NCBI RefSeq assembly: GCF_000016285.1
Contig: NC_011988.1
Location: forward strand, 248,001-312,000
Direction: 5' to 3'
Source: Allorhizobium ampelinum S4
Lineage (GTDB): Bacteria; Pseudomonadota; Alphaproteobacteria; Rhizobiales; Rhizobiaceae
DNA length: 64,000 bases
The notes beneath the pieces were generated by a model. The model was not told the DNA's origin, did no database searches, and saw only the letters and a list, made by a program, of their open reading frames with translations. Position 1 is the stretch's first letter, and each line of letters begins with the position of its first letter. The position numbers and the translations under genes were made by a program. This document shows positions 26,582-35,612 of this stretch, one piece after another.

Positions 26582-27620
26582 GCGACGCGAACATCGACCT
26601 CTTGTGCTTGTCATCGCCACGCCCATCATGGCCATTGTCGCCGCGCTGGCGATCTCAGGCATTCTCATTGCCATTGCGGGTGCGCCAGTTCTGGAAGCCT
26701 ATTGGCGTATCCTGATCGGCGCTTTCGGCTCGCGGCTCTCGACCACAGAAACACTGACCCGCGCAACACCTCTAATGCTGACAGGTCTTTCTGCGGCAGT
26801 GGCGTTTCGGGCGCGGCTGTGGAACATCGGGGCCGAGGGCCAGCTTTATCTCGGTGCCATCACCGTTGCGGCGGCAAGTTCGCATCTTTTGAGCGATTTT
26901 CCCCCAGTCATCCAAATTCCCGCCCTGCTGATCCTCGGTGCGCTCGCGGGCATGGTTTTGCTGCTCGTACCGCTTTGGCTGCGCCTGCGTTTTTCCGTGG
27001 ACGAGGTGGTGACGACCTTGCTGCTCAATTTCGTTGCCGTGCTGTTTGTCTCAATGCTGATTGATACCGGGTTGAAAGATCCGATGGCTTTCGGTTGGCC
27101 GCAGTCGCAATCGGTGGCTGATGCTGCCATGCTGCCAAAGCTGTTGGCGCGTTCACGCCTGCATTTGGGCCTCGTTATTGCTGTGGTGCTGGCGCTTGTG
27201 CTGCATTTTGTTCAACAGCGCACGGTGTTTGGTATTCGCTCACGTGCGGCTGGCCTCAATCCGGCAGGTGCCGTTTTTGCAGGCGTCCCGCTTGGCCGCA
27301 CGCTGGTCATGGTTGCTTGCATTTCCGGTGGTCTTGCGGGGCTTGCAGGGGCTGTGGAAGTCATGGGCGTTAAGGGCTATGTGACGACGGATCTCTCTCC
27401 CGGCTATGGCTATTCCGGCATAGTGGTGGCCATGCTGGCCAATCTTAATCCGCTGGGCGTTGTGCTGGCGGCGCTGTTTACCGCCACCATGTTCGTCGGT
27501 GCCGACAGCATGAGCCGCGCCATGGGCATTCCCAGCTATATTGCCGATGTGACGGTAGCTCTATCGCTGCTGACCATGTTGATCGCGCTGTTTTTCACCC
27601 AATACAGGATTGTCCGATGA
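26571..27620 (+). CDS. BMP/nucleoside-type ABC importer permease 1
   Basis: 349 residues, about ten hydrophobic segments, YufP-like. Family landmarks are TPLMLTGLSAAVAFRARLWNIGAEGQLYLGA near residues 60-95, LRFSVDEVVTTLLLNFVAVL, and GLAGAVEVMGVKGYVTTDLSPGYGYSGIVVAMLANL toward the end. It begins inside the ATPase gene and overlaps the second permease by four bases. Forms the membrane channel with permease 2. Confidence 0.92.
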   Translation: MRFERREHRPLVLVIATPIMAIVAALAISGILIAIAGAPVLEAYWRILIGAFGSRLSTTETLTRATPLMLTGLSAAVAFRARLWNIGAEGQLYLGAITVAAASSHLLSDFPPVIQIPALLILGALAGMVLLLVPLWLRLRFSVDEVVTTLLLNFVAVLFVSMLIDTGLKDPMAFGWPQSQSVADAAMLPKLLARSRLHLGLVIAVVLALVLHFVQQRTVFGIRSRAAGLNPAGAVFAGVPLGRTLVMVACISGGLAGLAGAVEVMGVKGYVTTDLSPGYGYSGIVVAMLANLNPLGVVLAALFTATMFVGADSMSRAMGIPSYIADVTVALSLLTMLIALFFTQYRIVR

Positions 27621-28561
27621 GCGCTATGATGGACATCCTCGCTTCAACCGGCCTGTGGGCCGCAGTCCTCAGAATTGCGACGCCCTTGATTTTCGGCACA
27701 CTCGGCGCGCTGCTGTGCGAACGGGCGGGCGTGCTTAATCTTGGCATCGAAGGCATCATGACGTTCGGTGCCATGATCGGCTGGTTATCGGTTTATCACG
27801 GTGCTGATCTATGGACTGGCCTGCTGATTGCGGCTCTGGCAGGTGGAGTTTTCGGCGCTTTACATGCGCTTTTGACGGTAACCCTCGGACTATCCCAGCA
27901 TGTCTGTGGCCTCGGAATCACGCTGTTTGCCTCCAGTTTCAGCTATTACACCTTCCGTCTGGCGGTTCCAGTCGCAGGCTCCCCGCCAACCATCGTTCCG
28001 TTCAAGCCAATTGCCATTCCGGGCCTCAGCGATCTGCCCTTTGTCGGACCTGCCTTTTTCGTGCAGACCCCGCCAACCTATCTCGCCATTCTGCTGGCGA
28101 TCATTCTGGCTTACGTGATCTTTCGCACGCCGCTTGGCCTTGCCATCCGCATGACCGGCGAAAACCCCCATGCGGCGGAAGCGCAAGGGATCAATCCAAT
28201 GGCGGTGCGCTATGGTGCCGTGATTGCTGGCTCTGCCCTGATGGGCATGGCAGGCGCTTTCCTGACACTGTCGGCCTTCAACAGCTTTTTCCCCACCATG
28301 GTGCAGGGACGCGGCTGGATCTGTATCGCACTCGTGGTGTTTTCCTCATGGCGTCCGGGCCGGGCACTGCTGGGTGCGCTGCTTTTTGCATTTTTCGATG
28401 GCTTTCAACTGCGCCTGCAAACCGCTCTCGGTGGGGCCGTGCCCTACCAACTGTTTTTGATGACCCCCTACATCCTGTCCATCGCAGCCCTTGCAGTGAT
28501 GGCGCGCCGCGCCCGCGTACCGCAAGCGTTGATGCAACCCTATCGGCGCGGCGAGCGCTGA
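27617..28561 (+). CDS. BMP/nucleoside-type ABC importer permease 2
   Basis: 314 residues, YufQ-like, with conserved ATPLIFGTLGALLCERAGVLNLGIEGIM at the start, HVCGLGITLFASSFSYY in the middle, and GENPHAAEAQGINPMAVRYGAV near the ATPase-contact loop. Start overlaps permease 1 (ATGA). It completes the importer of which the binding protein at 22661 is the first component. Confidence 0.92.
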   Translation: MSAMMDILASTGLWAAVLRIATPLIFGTLGALLCERAGVLNLGIEGIMTFGAMIGWLSVYHGADLWTGLLIAALAGGVFGALHALLTVTLGLSQHVCGLGITLFASSFSYYTFRLAVPVAGSPPTIVPFKPIAIPGLSDLPFVGPAFFVQTPPTYLAILLAIILAYVIFRTPLGLAIRMTGENPHAAEAQGINPMAVRYGAVIAGSALMGMAGAFLTLSAFNSFFPTMVQGRGWICIALVVFSSWRPGRALLGALLFAFFDGFQLRLQTALGGAVPYQLFLMTPYILSIAALAVMARRARVPQALMQPYRRGER

Positions 28562-28577
28562 ACCAAGGAAACTCACC

Positions 28578-29867
28578 ATGTTCGATCTCATCATCCGCAA
28601 TGCCAACCTGCCAGATGGTCGCCAGGGTTTCGATATTGGCCTCTCTGGCGGAAAGATCACCGCCATCGAAAAGCGGCTGGATGCCGTGTGCGGCGAGGAG
28701 ATTGATGCAACGGGCCGTCTCGTCAGCCCACCCTTTTGCGATCCGCATTTTCACATGGATGCAACGCTGTCACTTGGCATGCCGCGCATGAATGTGTCCG
28801 GCACATTGTTGGAAGGTATCGCGCTCTGGGGTGAGCTGCGACCGCTGCTGACCAAGGAAGCGCTGGTTGAACGCGCCCTGCGCTACTGCGATCTCGCCGT
28901 CTCCCAAGGCCTGCTGTTTATCCGCAGCCATGTCGATACGTCGGATCCAAGACTGGTCACAGCAGAAGCCCTGATTGAGGTGCGCGAACGGGTGGCTCCC
29001 TATATTCAATTGCAGCTCGTGGCCTTTCCGCAGGATGGCTATTACCGCGCTGAAGGCGGCGTTTCCTCGCTCAACCGCGCACTCGATATGGGCATCGACA
29101 TCGTTGGCGGCATTCCGCATTTCGAGCGGACAATGGATGAGGGAAGACTTTCACTGGAGGCTCTCTGCCGCATTGCGGCCGAACGGGGCCTGCCGGTCGA
29201 TATCCATTGCGACGAAACCGACGATCCGATGTCACGCCATATCGAGACGCTGGCGGCAGAAACCATTCGCCATGGGCTGCAAGGCCGCGTGGCGGGATCG
29301 CATCTCACCTCCATGCATTCCATGGATAATTATTACGTCTCCAAGCTCATTCCGCTGATGGCAGAAGCCCAGATCAACGTCATTCCCAACCCGCTGATCA
29401 ACATCATGCTGCAAGGCCGCCACGACACCTATCCGAAACGCCGTGGCATGACGCGGGTGCGCGAACTGATGGCAGCAGGCCTGAACGTCTCTTTCGGTCA
29501 GGATTGCACCATGGACCCATGGTATTCAATGGGATCGGCCGACATGCTGGAGGTTGGTCACATGGCCATCCACGTCGCGCAGATGGGCGGGCTGGATGAC
29601 AAGAGACAGATTTTTGACGCGCTTACCGTCAATTCGGCAAAAACCATGGGTCTCGAAGGCTATGGTCTGGAGATCGGCTGCAAGGCAGACCTTATCGTGT
29701 TGCAGGCGGCAGACGTATTTGAGGCGCTGCGCCTCAAGCCATCACGCCTGTTTGTGGTCAAGGGCGGTAAGGTAATTTCCCGCACCGCACCCCGCATTGG
29801 AGAACTGTTTCTGGAAGGCCGCCCTGCGGCTGTCGATAGCGGGCGCGATTACGTACCCGTTTACTGA
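28578..29867 (+). CDS. cytosine deaminase-like amidohydrolase
   Basis: 429 residues, close to E. coli CodA (427). Every catalytic residue known for CodA has a counterpart at a constant offset of four: H57 and H59 (DPHFHMD), Q152 (FPQDGY), H210 and E213 (HCDET), H242 (GSHLTS), D309 (FGQDCTMDPWY). CodA D314, a specificity residue, is replaced by C310, and the residue before D309 is C-Q-like (Q308 for His). The iron/zinc deaminase core is thus intact but the pocket differs. Known activities in this family include cytosine, isoguanine and creatinine deamination. Last gene of the plus-strand importer operon; it overlaps the convergent amidohydrolase gene by seven bases. Confidence 0.9.
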   Translation: MFDLIIRNANLPDGRQGFDIGLSGGKITAIEKRLDAVCGEEIDATGRLVSPPFCDPHFHMDATLSLGMPRMNVSGTLLEGIALWGELRPLLTKEALVERALRYCDLAVSQGLLFIRSHVDTSDPRLVTAEALIEVRERVAPYIQLQLVAFPQDGYYRAEGGVSSLNRALDMGIDIVGGIPHFERTMDEGRLSLEALCRIAAERGLPVDIHCDETDDPMSRHIETLAAETIRHGLQGRVAGSHLTSMHSMDNYYVSKLIPLMAEAQINVIPNPLINIMLQGRHDTYPKRRGMTRVRELMAAGLNVSFGQDCTMDPWYSMGSADMLEVGHMAIHVAQMGGLDDKRQIFDALTVNSAKTMGLEGYGLEIGCKADLIVLQAADVFEALRLKPSRLFVVKGGKVISRTAPRIGELFLEGRPAAVDSGRDYVPVY

Positions 29868-31468
29868 TCCGACATTGAATTGTAGCGGTAACGACGATAA
29901 CCAGCCCCAAGGCCCAACTGTTGCAGGCTGGATTCGAGATGCGGCAGCAGGGTTTCTACCGCCTGCCAAGCATACCGTTCCGCATCCGTTTCCGGGCGTG
30001 ATAGAATAGCCTCGATTTCCGCCATGACAGCATCGCGGTCCACGGTTGTCACGCGACCGCCATCGACGACCAGCCGCCCACCGACGAAGACCTGTTCTAT
30101 GGCGTGACGCCCACCGCGATGCAGCAGCGCTTCCACGGGTGGCGTTCGTGAATTGATAGCCGGGCGGGCAATGCGGTCCTTGTCCATCAACACGATATCG
30201 GCCTGCCAGCCGGGCTCCAGACGTCCCGTAAATCCACCAAATCCGGCGGAGGCCGCGCCATGTTCGCTGGCCATTTGCAGCACCGCGCCCGCATCCGGTC
30301 TGTCGTTCCAAAGGCCGGTTTCCCGGTGCAGCGCCCAGACCAGTTTCATTTCCAGTGTCATGTCGCGGTCGTCGGCAATATTCGACTGGTCTATGCCGAG
30401 GGCAACCGGAATGCCGCGCCGTCGCATCTCGTTGACGGGCGCAATACCGCTGCCGAGCCTGAGGCCGGAAGAGGCATTGTGGCAGATTGTGCAGCCGCAG
30501 GAGGCGATAATGTCGAGATCCTCGCCGCTCATCCAGTTGCCGTGGCCAAGCGTTACATTGGCGTCAAGGCATTGCAGTTTTTGCAGATGCTGAACCGCGC
30601 TGCGGCCATAGGTGCGCCGGGCAAATTCCGCCTGCCGTTCGGTTTCGAGTAGATGCATGTGGACATTTCCACCTGCCGCCTTGGCCGTCTCGAAAATCGT
30701 CTGCAAGGCATTATCGCTGCACCAGTGCAGATTGGCGGGCGCAAGATTCATGCGGATATGCTGTGGGCTACCCTTCATGAAACGGGCGCGCAGATCGGTA
30801 TAGAATTCCATCAGCCGGGGAACCGGAATATCGGCAGCGGCCAGTTGCGGCGCAATCCAGTCGCGCAGTTTGGCGGGCAGGCGGCTTAAGATATCCGCAT
30901 CCGGCTCGTAGGACAGAATATTGCGGTCGCGGATCATGAAGCAATAGCCGAGCCGCATGCCGATTTCGCCATAGGCCGAGATTGTTGCTTCTGCCGTCTG
31001 CATCCAGCTGTCCGGCGTGCCGGAAAAGCCGCTATGGATGTGTTGCACGGTCGTCGTGCCGCTTTCCAGCATTTCGATGGCCGAATAAAGCGTATCCAGC
31101 CGCTGGTCGATCCGGCGCATGGCGCGAAATTGCGGCAGCCACAGTTCCAGCGGCGCGAAAGGCACGCCTTGCATCAGTGGTGTCACACCGAAATGGTGAT
31201 GCGCGTTGACCAGGCCCGGCATGGCGATCATCCGGCGCGAGCCAAAGCGTGGCAGGTGGTCGTTGCCATAGCCGACCGCTTCCATCGGACCGATCTGTGC
31301 AATCATGCCCTTCTCGACGCGGATGCCGACATCGTGGCGCATGGTCATTTTGCCATCCGCGCCAAGGCCGGTCAGCCCGCTGCCGGCATCAAGGCCGGTC
31401 AGCACGATGCCGGCCTCGATGATGCAATCTGCGCCGGGATTGTCCGGCATCGTAATGGCCTGCGTCAT
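29861..31468 (-). CDS. amidohydrolase family deaminase/chlorohydrolase-type enzyme
   Basis: 535 residues, TIM-barrel amidohydrolase of the S-adenosylhomocysteine/guanine-deaminase-like branch. Metal ligands are apparent: H90 and H92 in GLVNAHHHFG, the HMHLLET histidine, the GHGNW histidine, and an aspartate in GIDQSNIADDRDM. The C terminus (~70 residues after the TVDRDAVMAEIEA segment) ends in basic and Tyr-rich residues. It starts in an ATGA overlap with the questin-oxidase-like gene and is the last gene of the minus-strand operon. Substrates of this branch include aminated or N-substituted heterocycles; the true substrate here is unknown. Confidence 0.88.
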   Translation of the reverse strand: MTQAITMPDNPGADCIIEAGIVLTGLDAGSGLTGLGADGKMTMRHDVGIRVEKGMIAQIGPMEAVGYGNDHLPRFGSRRMIAMPGLVNAHHHFGVTPLMQGVPFAPLELWLPQFRAMRRIDQRLDTLYSAIEMLESGTTTVQHIHSGFSGTPDSWMQTAEATISAYGEIGMRLGYCFMIRDRNILSYEPDADILSRLPAKLRDWIAPQLAAADIPVPRLMEFYTDLRARFMKGSPQHIRMNLAPANLHWCSDNALQTIFETAKAAGGNVHMHLLETERQAEFARRTYGRSAVQHLQKLQCLDANVTLGHGNWMSGEDLDIIASCGCTICHNASSGLRLGSGIAPVNEMRRRGIPVALGIDQSNIADDRDMTLEMKLVWALHRETGLWNDRPDAGAVLQMASEHGAASAGFGGFTGRLEPGWQADIVLMDKDRIARPAINSRTPPVEALLHRGGRHAIEQVFVGGRLVVDGGRVTTVDRDAVMAEIEAILSRPETDAERYAWQAVETLLPHLESSLQQLGLGAGYRRYRYNSMSDQ

Positions 31469-32511
31469 ATCCGATAGTCTCCAATCAGGCCGAGACGCCG
31501 CGCCGCGGCAACGCGATAGAGCGGGTCTGCATAGATCGTCATTTCCTGGGCTGCCGAATAGGCAAGGCTGATATCATGTTCGTCATAGCTCGAAGCAGCT
31601 GCTGCAAAAATCACCGGCCAATCCGGGGCAGCCAGCGCGCGCCAGCGCGAGATCTCCTCCTCTGGCGGTAGGGTTGGAAAGTCCAGTTCCCGCATCAGCG
31701 CCGCAATCGCTTGCCAGAACACGCGCAGCATTGTGTCGCGGGTTTGTCGGTCGCAAGTGGGGGTGAGCAGGCGTATCCAATGCAGGCCCGTGACCACATG
31801 CAAAGCGGCAAAATGCTGGGTGGCCGCAAATAAGCGGATGGCAACAGCGGCCATCTTTTCCATCGTATCGGGGCCAATTTCCAGCCAGTCTACAACAGGA
31901 ACAAAATCCGGCAGGGCGGCGGCGTCACGCATGTTCTGCCACAGAAGATCATGAAGCGTCAGCGTGTGCATGGGGGCGATCAGCGTGACCCGGCGCAGCA
32001 CTTCGGCAGGATCGTCTGTAACAGGGCTTGCGCCGGTCGCAGGCGGCAGCGCCAGATAGGTCGCCGCCCAATAGGCAAGCGCAATGGCGATATCGCCTTG
32101 GTTTTGGCGCAACACGCCATAGGCCGTGCGCATCAGGGCGTGAAAGGCGCTTGCCGCCACGCCCGGTGCCAGATCCGGCAGATAGTGCTTGAGCGCTGCC
32201 TCTATTCCAATCCGGGAGACTTCAGCGGAAAAAAACAGCCGCAGATCCGGCTCCCGTTCCCGTTGGCCGAGAACGGAGCGCCATGTTGTTGCATCGAGCG
32301 GCGTGGATGGCTGGCCGAAAGGCAGCAGTTTTTTTATACCCTTATAATGATCGAAAAAGCGGCGCATCTGGGCAGGTGTGCCGCCAATTTCGGCCAGGGC
32401 GTAGAGCACCATGGGCGCGTGGTTGGCGAAGGTGCCGGTAAATTCGGATCCCCAGGCGGGCATTTCGGCGAGCAGTGCTTCGACCTCCGCCGCTTTGGTT
32501 GGCTCCATCAT
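31465..32511 (-). CDS. questin oxidase-like protein (DUF4243)
   Basis: About 348 residues. ATG 32511 follows AGGAG at good spacing and overlaps the creatininase-family stop (ATGA); a longer in-frame start inside the neighbour is less likely. The beginning FTGTFANHAPMVLYALAEIGGTPAQMRRFFDHYKG matches the questin oxidase family, a mostly helical, NADPH-linked Baeyer-Villiger-type oxygenase family known from fungal anthraquinone metabolism and poorly characterised in bacteria. It is rich in His and Tyr and has no nucleotide-binding glycine motif. Lying next to a flavoprotein oxidoreductase gene, it may act on a ring compound, which is inference. Confidence 0.78.
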   Translation of the reverse strand: MMEPTKAAEVEALLAEMPAWGSEFTGTFANHAPMVLYALAEIGGTPAQMRRFFDHYKGIKKLLPFGQPSTPLDATTWRSVLGQREREPDLRLFFSAEVSRIGIEAALKHYLPDLAPGVAASAFHALMRTAYGVLRQNQGDIAIALAYWAATYLALPPATGASPVTDDPAEVLRRVTLIAPMHTLTLHDLLWQNMRDAAALPDFVPVVDWLEIGPDTMEKMAAVAIRLFAATQHFAALHVVTGLHWIRLLTPTCDRQTRDTMLRVFWQAIAALMRELDFPTLPPEEEISRWRALAAPDWPVIFAAAASSYDEHDISLAYSAAQEMTIYADPLYRVAAARRLGLIGDYRI

Positions 32512-33344
32512 GGTATTCTCCTCGCTCGGCACAGGTTCGAAAAGCGCGTCTGCGATGTCAGTTGCGAAAGGTCGAAGGCCTGTGTCGCGGCAATCAGGCT
32601 GACAAGTCCATCGGCGGCGCGATCAAGCACGATCTGGCCCTTCTGCGCGGTTGCATTGCTGGCATTGCCGCAGACGCCTGCTGGATGAAGATCCTGCGCC
32701 TGCCAGCCGAAACCCACGGCACCTTCTGCTGTCAGCATGCTGCCGGATTTCTCAATTGCCACCGTCAGGGGGACGAAATTCTCGGCTTTGTCCATGGCCA
32801 CCCGCTCAGGCGCGATTGCCAGCATCATGCTGGTTTCGATGTCGCCGCCATGGATGCCGTGGTCGATTTCCGCGCGCGAAAACAGATCCTCCACCGGCGC
32901 GATGCGAAACCAGGAACAGGAAACCGCCAACATGCCAAGTTCGATGCGGATATCCCTGCAAACGATGTCCATCAGCGCCATCTGGCCGCCATGGGAATTG
33001 AACAGGATCAATTTCGCCGCACCCGCGCGCTTGACGCTGCGGGCCAGATCCAGCCACACATGGCGCAGGGTCTCGCCGGAGATCGCCAGCGTGCCGGGGA
33101 AGGCGATGTGCTCGTCGGATTTCCCGACCATCATGGGCGGCAGGAACAGGACGTCGGTGTCCGGCTGCAAGCGCGCCACCGTGCGCCGGATGATCTCCGC
33201 GTTGATGGCCGCATCGACATCGACGGGCAGATGCGGGCCGTGCTGCTCGACAGCGGCGATAGGAAGCACCACCACCGTTTTTGAGAGATCACGCTCGGCA
33301 AAGGTTTGGGTTGAATGATCCACCCAGTAGAAAGACCTAGTCAT
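32508..33344 (-). CDS. creatininase-family amidohydrolase
   Basis: 278 residues. The metal-binding pattern of the creatininase family is clear: E33-Q-H35-G-P-H-L-P with D44 (compare creatininase E34, H36, D45), FNSHGGQ, and HGGDIETSMM. The family cleaves cyclic or linear amide bonds (creatinine to creatine, formamides, others). Start and stop both overlap neighbours (ATGA). With a CodA-like enzyme and an amidase in the facing operon, a pathway for creatinine, hydantoin or pyrimidinone-like compounds is a reasonable hypothesis; sequence does not prove it. Confidence 0.88.
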   Translation of the reverse strand: MTRSFYWVDHSTQTFAERDLSKTVVVLPIAAVEQHGPHLPVDVDAAINAEIIRRTVARLQPDTDVLFLPPMMVGKSDEHIAFPGTLAISGETLRHVWLDLARSVKRAGAAKLILFNSHGGQMALMDIVCRDIRIELGMLAVSCSWFRIAPVEDLFSRAEIDHGIHGGDIETSMMLAIAPERVAMDKAENFVPLTVAIEKSGSMLTAEGAVGFGWQAQDLHPAGVCGNASNATAQKGQIVLDRAADGLVSLIAATQAFDLSQLTSQTRFSNLCRARRIP

Positions 33345-34822
33345 GATGCTTTTTCCATCATCCGTGCTGCATTTCGGGCAGCAATAACAGCTTCGAAATC
33401 ATCACTGACCGGCAGGTCCTGCGAGCTATAAGCCTCCAGCCCCGGCAGGATTGCGTTTTCCTGATCCAGCAGCAGCCGGCGCTCAATGCCGCGCACCACC
33501 CTTGGCAGGGCATAGCGATGGCCGCTGATTGAGGTGGAATGCGGGCCATGGCTGACGAAACTCGCGCTGTTGAAGGCAAAGACCCGGCTGACCCAGCCGT
33601 CTTCCGGCACCTTCGGCAGGAATGCGTAATAGGGGTCGAGATAGGGCAATTGCGACAGCCGGGCGTCTTCCTCTCCGGCTGAAGGCGTGAAATGCTCACC
33701 CCAAACCGCGATCCTCGGGGCCAGGGTTTTCAATTCCGGGCGCGCTGAGAGATCGACATCCATGCCTGTTGCCAGCAACAGATGATCGAAGACCAGCACG
33801 CCATCGGGCGTTTTCACCGAGACTGCGCCGTCCTTTTCACACACTTCCAGCCAAGGCGTTGCGGGGCGCAGGGTAAAGCCTGGCAGGGCCATTGCTGTCT
33901 CAAAGGCGCGCACCGGTGGCGGCTGGTCGGTGCTGCGGAAAAACCGGGCGATTTGCCAGCGGGTTTGGTCGGACAGCGCCCCGAAACCACTGAGAAGCGG
34001 TGGTGCTTCCAGTGCACGGTGCGGATTGGTGCGGGGCAGTTGTTTCCGGCGAAAGCAGAGATCGACCGAGGCAGCACCGCTGTTCAGCGCGGTGACGGCA
34101 TTGTCGAAGGCCGAGGCACCGTGACCGAGAATGCCGATCCGCTTGCCCTTCAAACGCTTAAAATCCACCTGTCCATTGGTATGGTCATAGCGCTGCGATG
34201 GCAAAGCGTCGGAAATGAAACGCGGCACCCGCCAGGCACCGGCACCGTCAAAGCCGGTGGCCAGAACCACGGCCCGCGCCAGATGGCGCTCGACATGGCC
34301 CTGCCGCAGAGTGGTGACGGCCATCAGGTCGCCTTCCGGCGAGACGTCCGTCACGCGGGTCTCATTGGTGATGGCAATGTCGAAAACCTCGGCATACCAG
34401 TCCAGATAGGCCTTCCAGTCGGTGCGGGGGATGCGGCCCAGCGTCTGCCAGGCCTCAATGCCATAGCGGGTTTCGAACCAGCGACGCACCGAGAGATTGG
34501 CGACGTTGAATTCGTTGCCGACCGCCGTTTTAGGGGTGCGCAATTCTTCCATGCGGGCAAAGGTGGTCCACGGCCCTTCCGAGCCGGCCGGGGCGCTGTC
34601 GAACAGGCGGATCTGCTGGACCCCATCCCATTTCAGCGCCGCCGCTATGGTGATCGCCGACTGTCCCCCGCCAACGATGGCGACATCGCAGACGGATGGT
34701 GCGGAGATGGACAGTGGCGCAAGCCAGGGAGCCGCCGGATAGGCGAGGGCGGCAAGATCGGCCCTTGCCGCGTCCTTTAAACGAGCAAGTGCGGCCACGG
34801 CATCGGGGAGAGGATCAAGCAT
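33341..34822 (-). CDS. FAD/NAD(P)-binding oxidoreductase, monooxygenase-like
   Basis: About 493 residues from ATG 34822, which has AGGA upstream and overlaps the permease end; an in-frame start 60 bases earlier is possible. Two dinucleotide folds are seen: VAIVGGGQSAITIAAAL near residue 50 for FAD, and KRIGILGHGASAFDNAV near the middle for NAD(P)H. ATGFD and LLLATGMDVD follow the usual second strands. The overall plan resembles class B flavin monooxygenases, but I do not see the exact FxGxxxHxxxW motif, so the reaction is uncertain. It is encoded between a polyamine-type importer and hydrolases and may oxygenate the imported substrate, possibly with the questin-oxidase-like neighbour. Confidence 0.83.
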   Translation of the reverse strand: MLDPLPDAVAALARLKDAARADLAALAYPAAPWLAPLSISAPSVCDVAIVGGGQSAITIAAALKWDGVQQIRLFDSAPAGSEGPWTTFARMEELRTPKTAVGNEFNVANLSVRRWFETRYGIEAWQTLGRIPRTDWKAYLDWYAEVFDIAITNETRVTDVSPEGDLMAVTTLRQGHVERHLARAVVLATGFDGAGAWRVPRFISDALPSQRYDHTNGQVDFKRLKGKRIGILGHGASAFDNAVTALNSGAASVDLCFRRKQLPRTNPHRALEAPPLLSGFGALSDQTRWQIARFFRSTDQPPPVRAFETAMALPGFTLRPATPWLEVCEKDGAVSVKTPDGVLVFDHLLLATGMDVDLSARPELKTLAPRIAVWGEHFTPSAGEEDARLSQLPYLDPYYAFLPKVPEDGWVSRVFAFNSASFVSHGPHSTSISGHRYALPRVVRGIERRLLLDQENAILPGLEAYSSQDLPVSDDFEAVIAARNAARMMEKAS

Positions 34823-35612
34823 GGTCTGAGGGTCCTGAAATACTGTGTTTGTGCCGGTTGCGGCGATAAAGCTCGCTGACAATGACGATCACGGCTGTCA
34901 GCAAAAGCACCACGACCTGCATGGCATTGAGGTCGGGCTTCAGCTCGCGCCGGAATTGCGAGGCGATAATCAACGAGAGCGGCTGGGTGCGACCGGCGAG
35001 AAACATCGAGATGGTCAGATCGGCCAGCGATAGAATAACGCCAATGGAATAGGCAGCACCGATGGCGCCCTTCAACTGCGGCAGCACGATCCGGCGAAAG
35101 CTTTGCCAAGGTGTGGCCCCCAGATCGCGGGCGGCATCTTCCAGCCGTTTGTCGAGGCGGATGACGGTGGCGGCAATGATGGTGGTGGCAAACGGGATGG
35201 CGATCAAGGTTTGCGCAGCGATAAGAGCGGCTGCTCCGCGCCCCAGTCCTATCCAGTTCATCAGCATGGCCTGGGCAATTGACAGCACCGTTTTCGGCAC
35301 CAGAAATGGCAGGACAATCAGAAAGATAAAGACCGGGCGAAAGGCCAGCCTGGGCGAGGCAAGTGCCAGGGCCGCGCAAAGTCCGATCAAGGCCGCCAGG
35401 ATGCCGACCGGCTGGGAGATCAGGAAACTGGTCAGGAAGCCGTTGATAAAGGTCGTATTGCTGAACAGGTCTTTGTACCAGGACAGCGTGAAGCCGCTTA
35501 AGGGAAAGGCCATCAGGCTGGAGGCATTGAAGGAAAACAGCGCCAATACGATGATCGGCAGATAGAAGAAGCCGACAGCGAGGCCAAGAGTCAGGGTGAT
35601 CCGCCGGTTCAT
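34815..35612 (-). CDS. polyamine/putrescine-type ABC importer permease (PotC-like)
   Basis: 265 residues, six hydrophobic segments, start ATG 35612 overlapping the previous permease stop. The PotC/PotI character is seen in FFYLPIIVLALFSFNAS at the start, LSWYKDLFSN, and the EAA loop EDAARDLGATPWQSFRRIVLP. Works with the PotB-like permease and the ATPase. Polyamine-type systems also carry opines, thiamine-like and other cationic compounds, so the substrate is open. Confidence 0.92.
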   Translation of the reverse strand: MNRRITLTLGLAVGFFYLPIIVLALFSFNASSLMAFPLSGFTLSWYKDLFSNTTFINGFLTSFLISQPVGILAALIGLCAALALASPRLAFRPVFIFLIVLPFLVPKTVLSIAQAMLMNWIGLGRGAAALIAAQTLIAIPFATTIIAATVIRLDKRLEDAARDLGATPWQSFRRIVLPQLKGAIGAAYSIGVILSLADLTISMFLAGRTQPLSLIIASQFRRELKPDLNAMQVVVLLLTAVIVIVSELYRRNRHKHSISGPSDHA

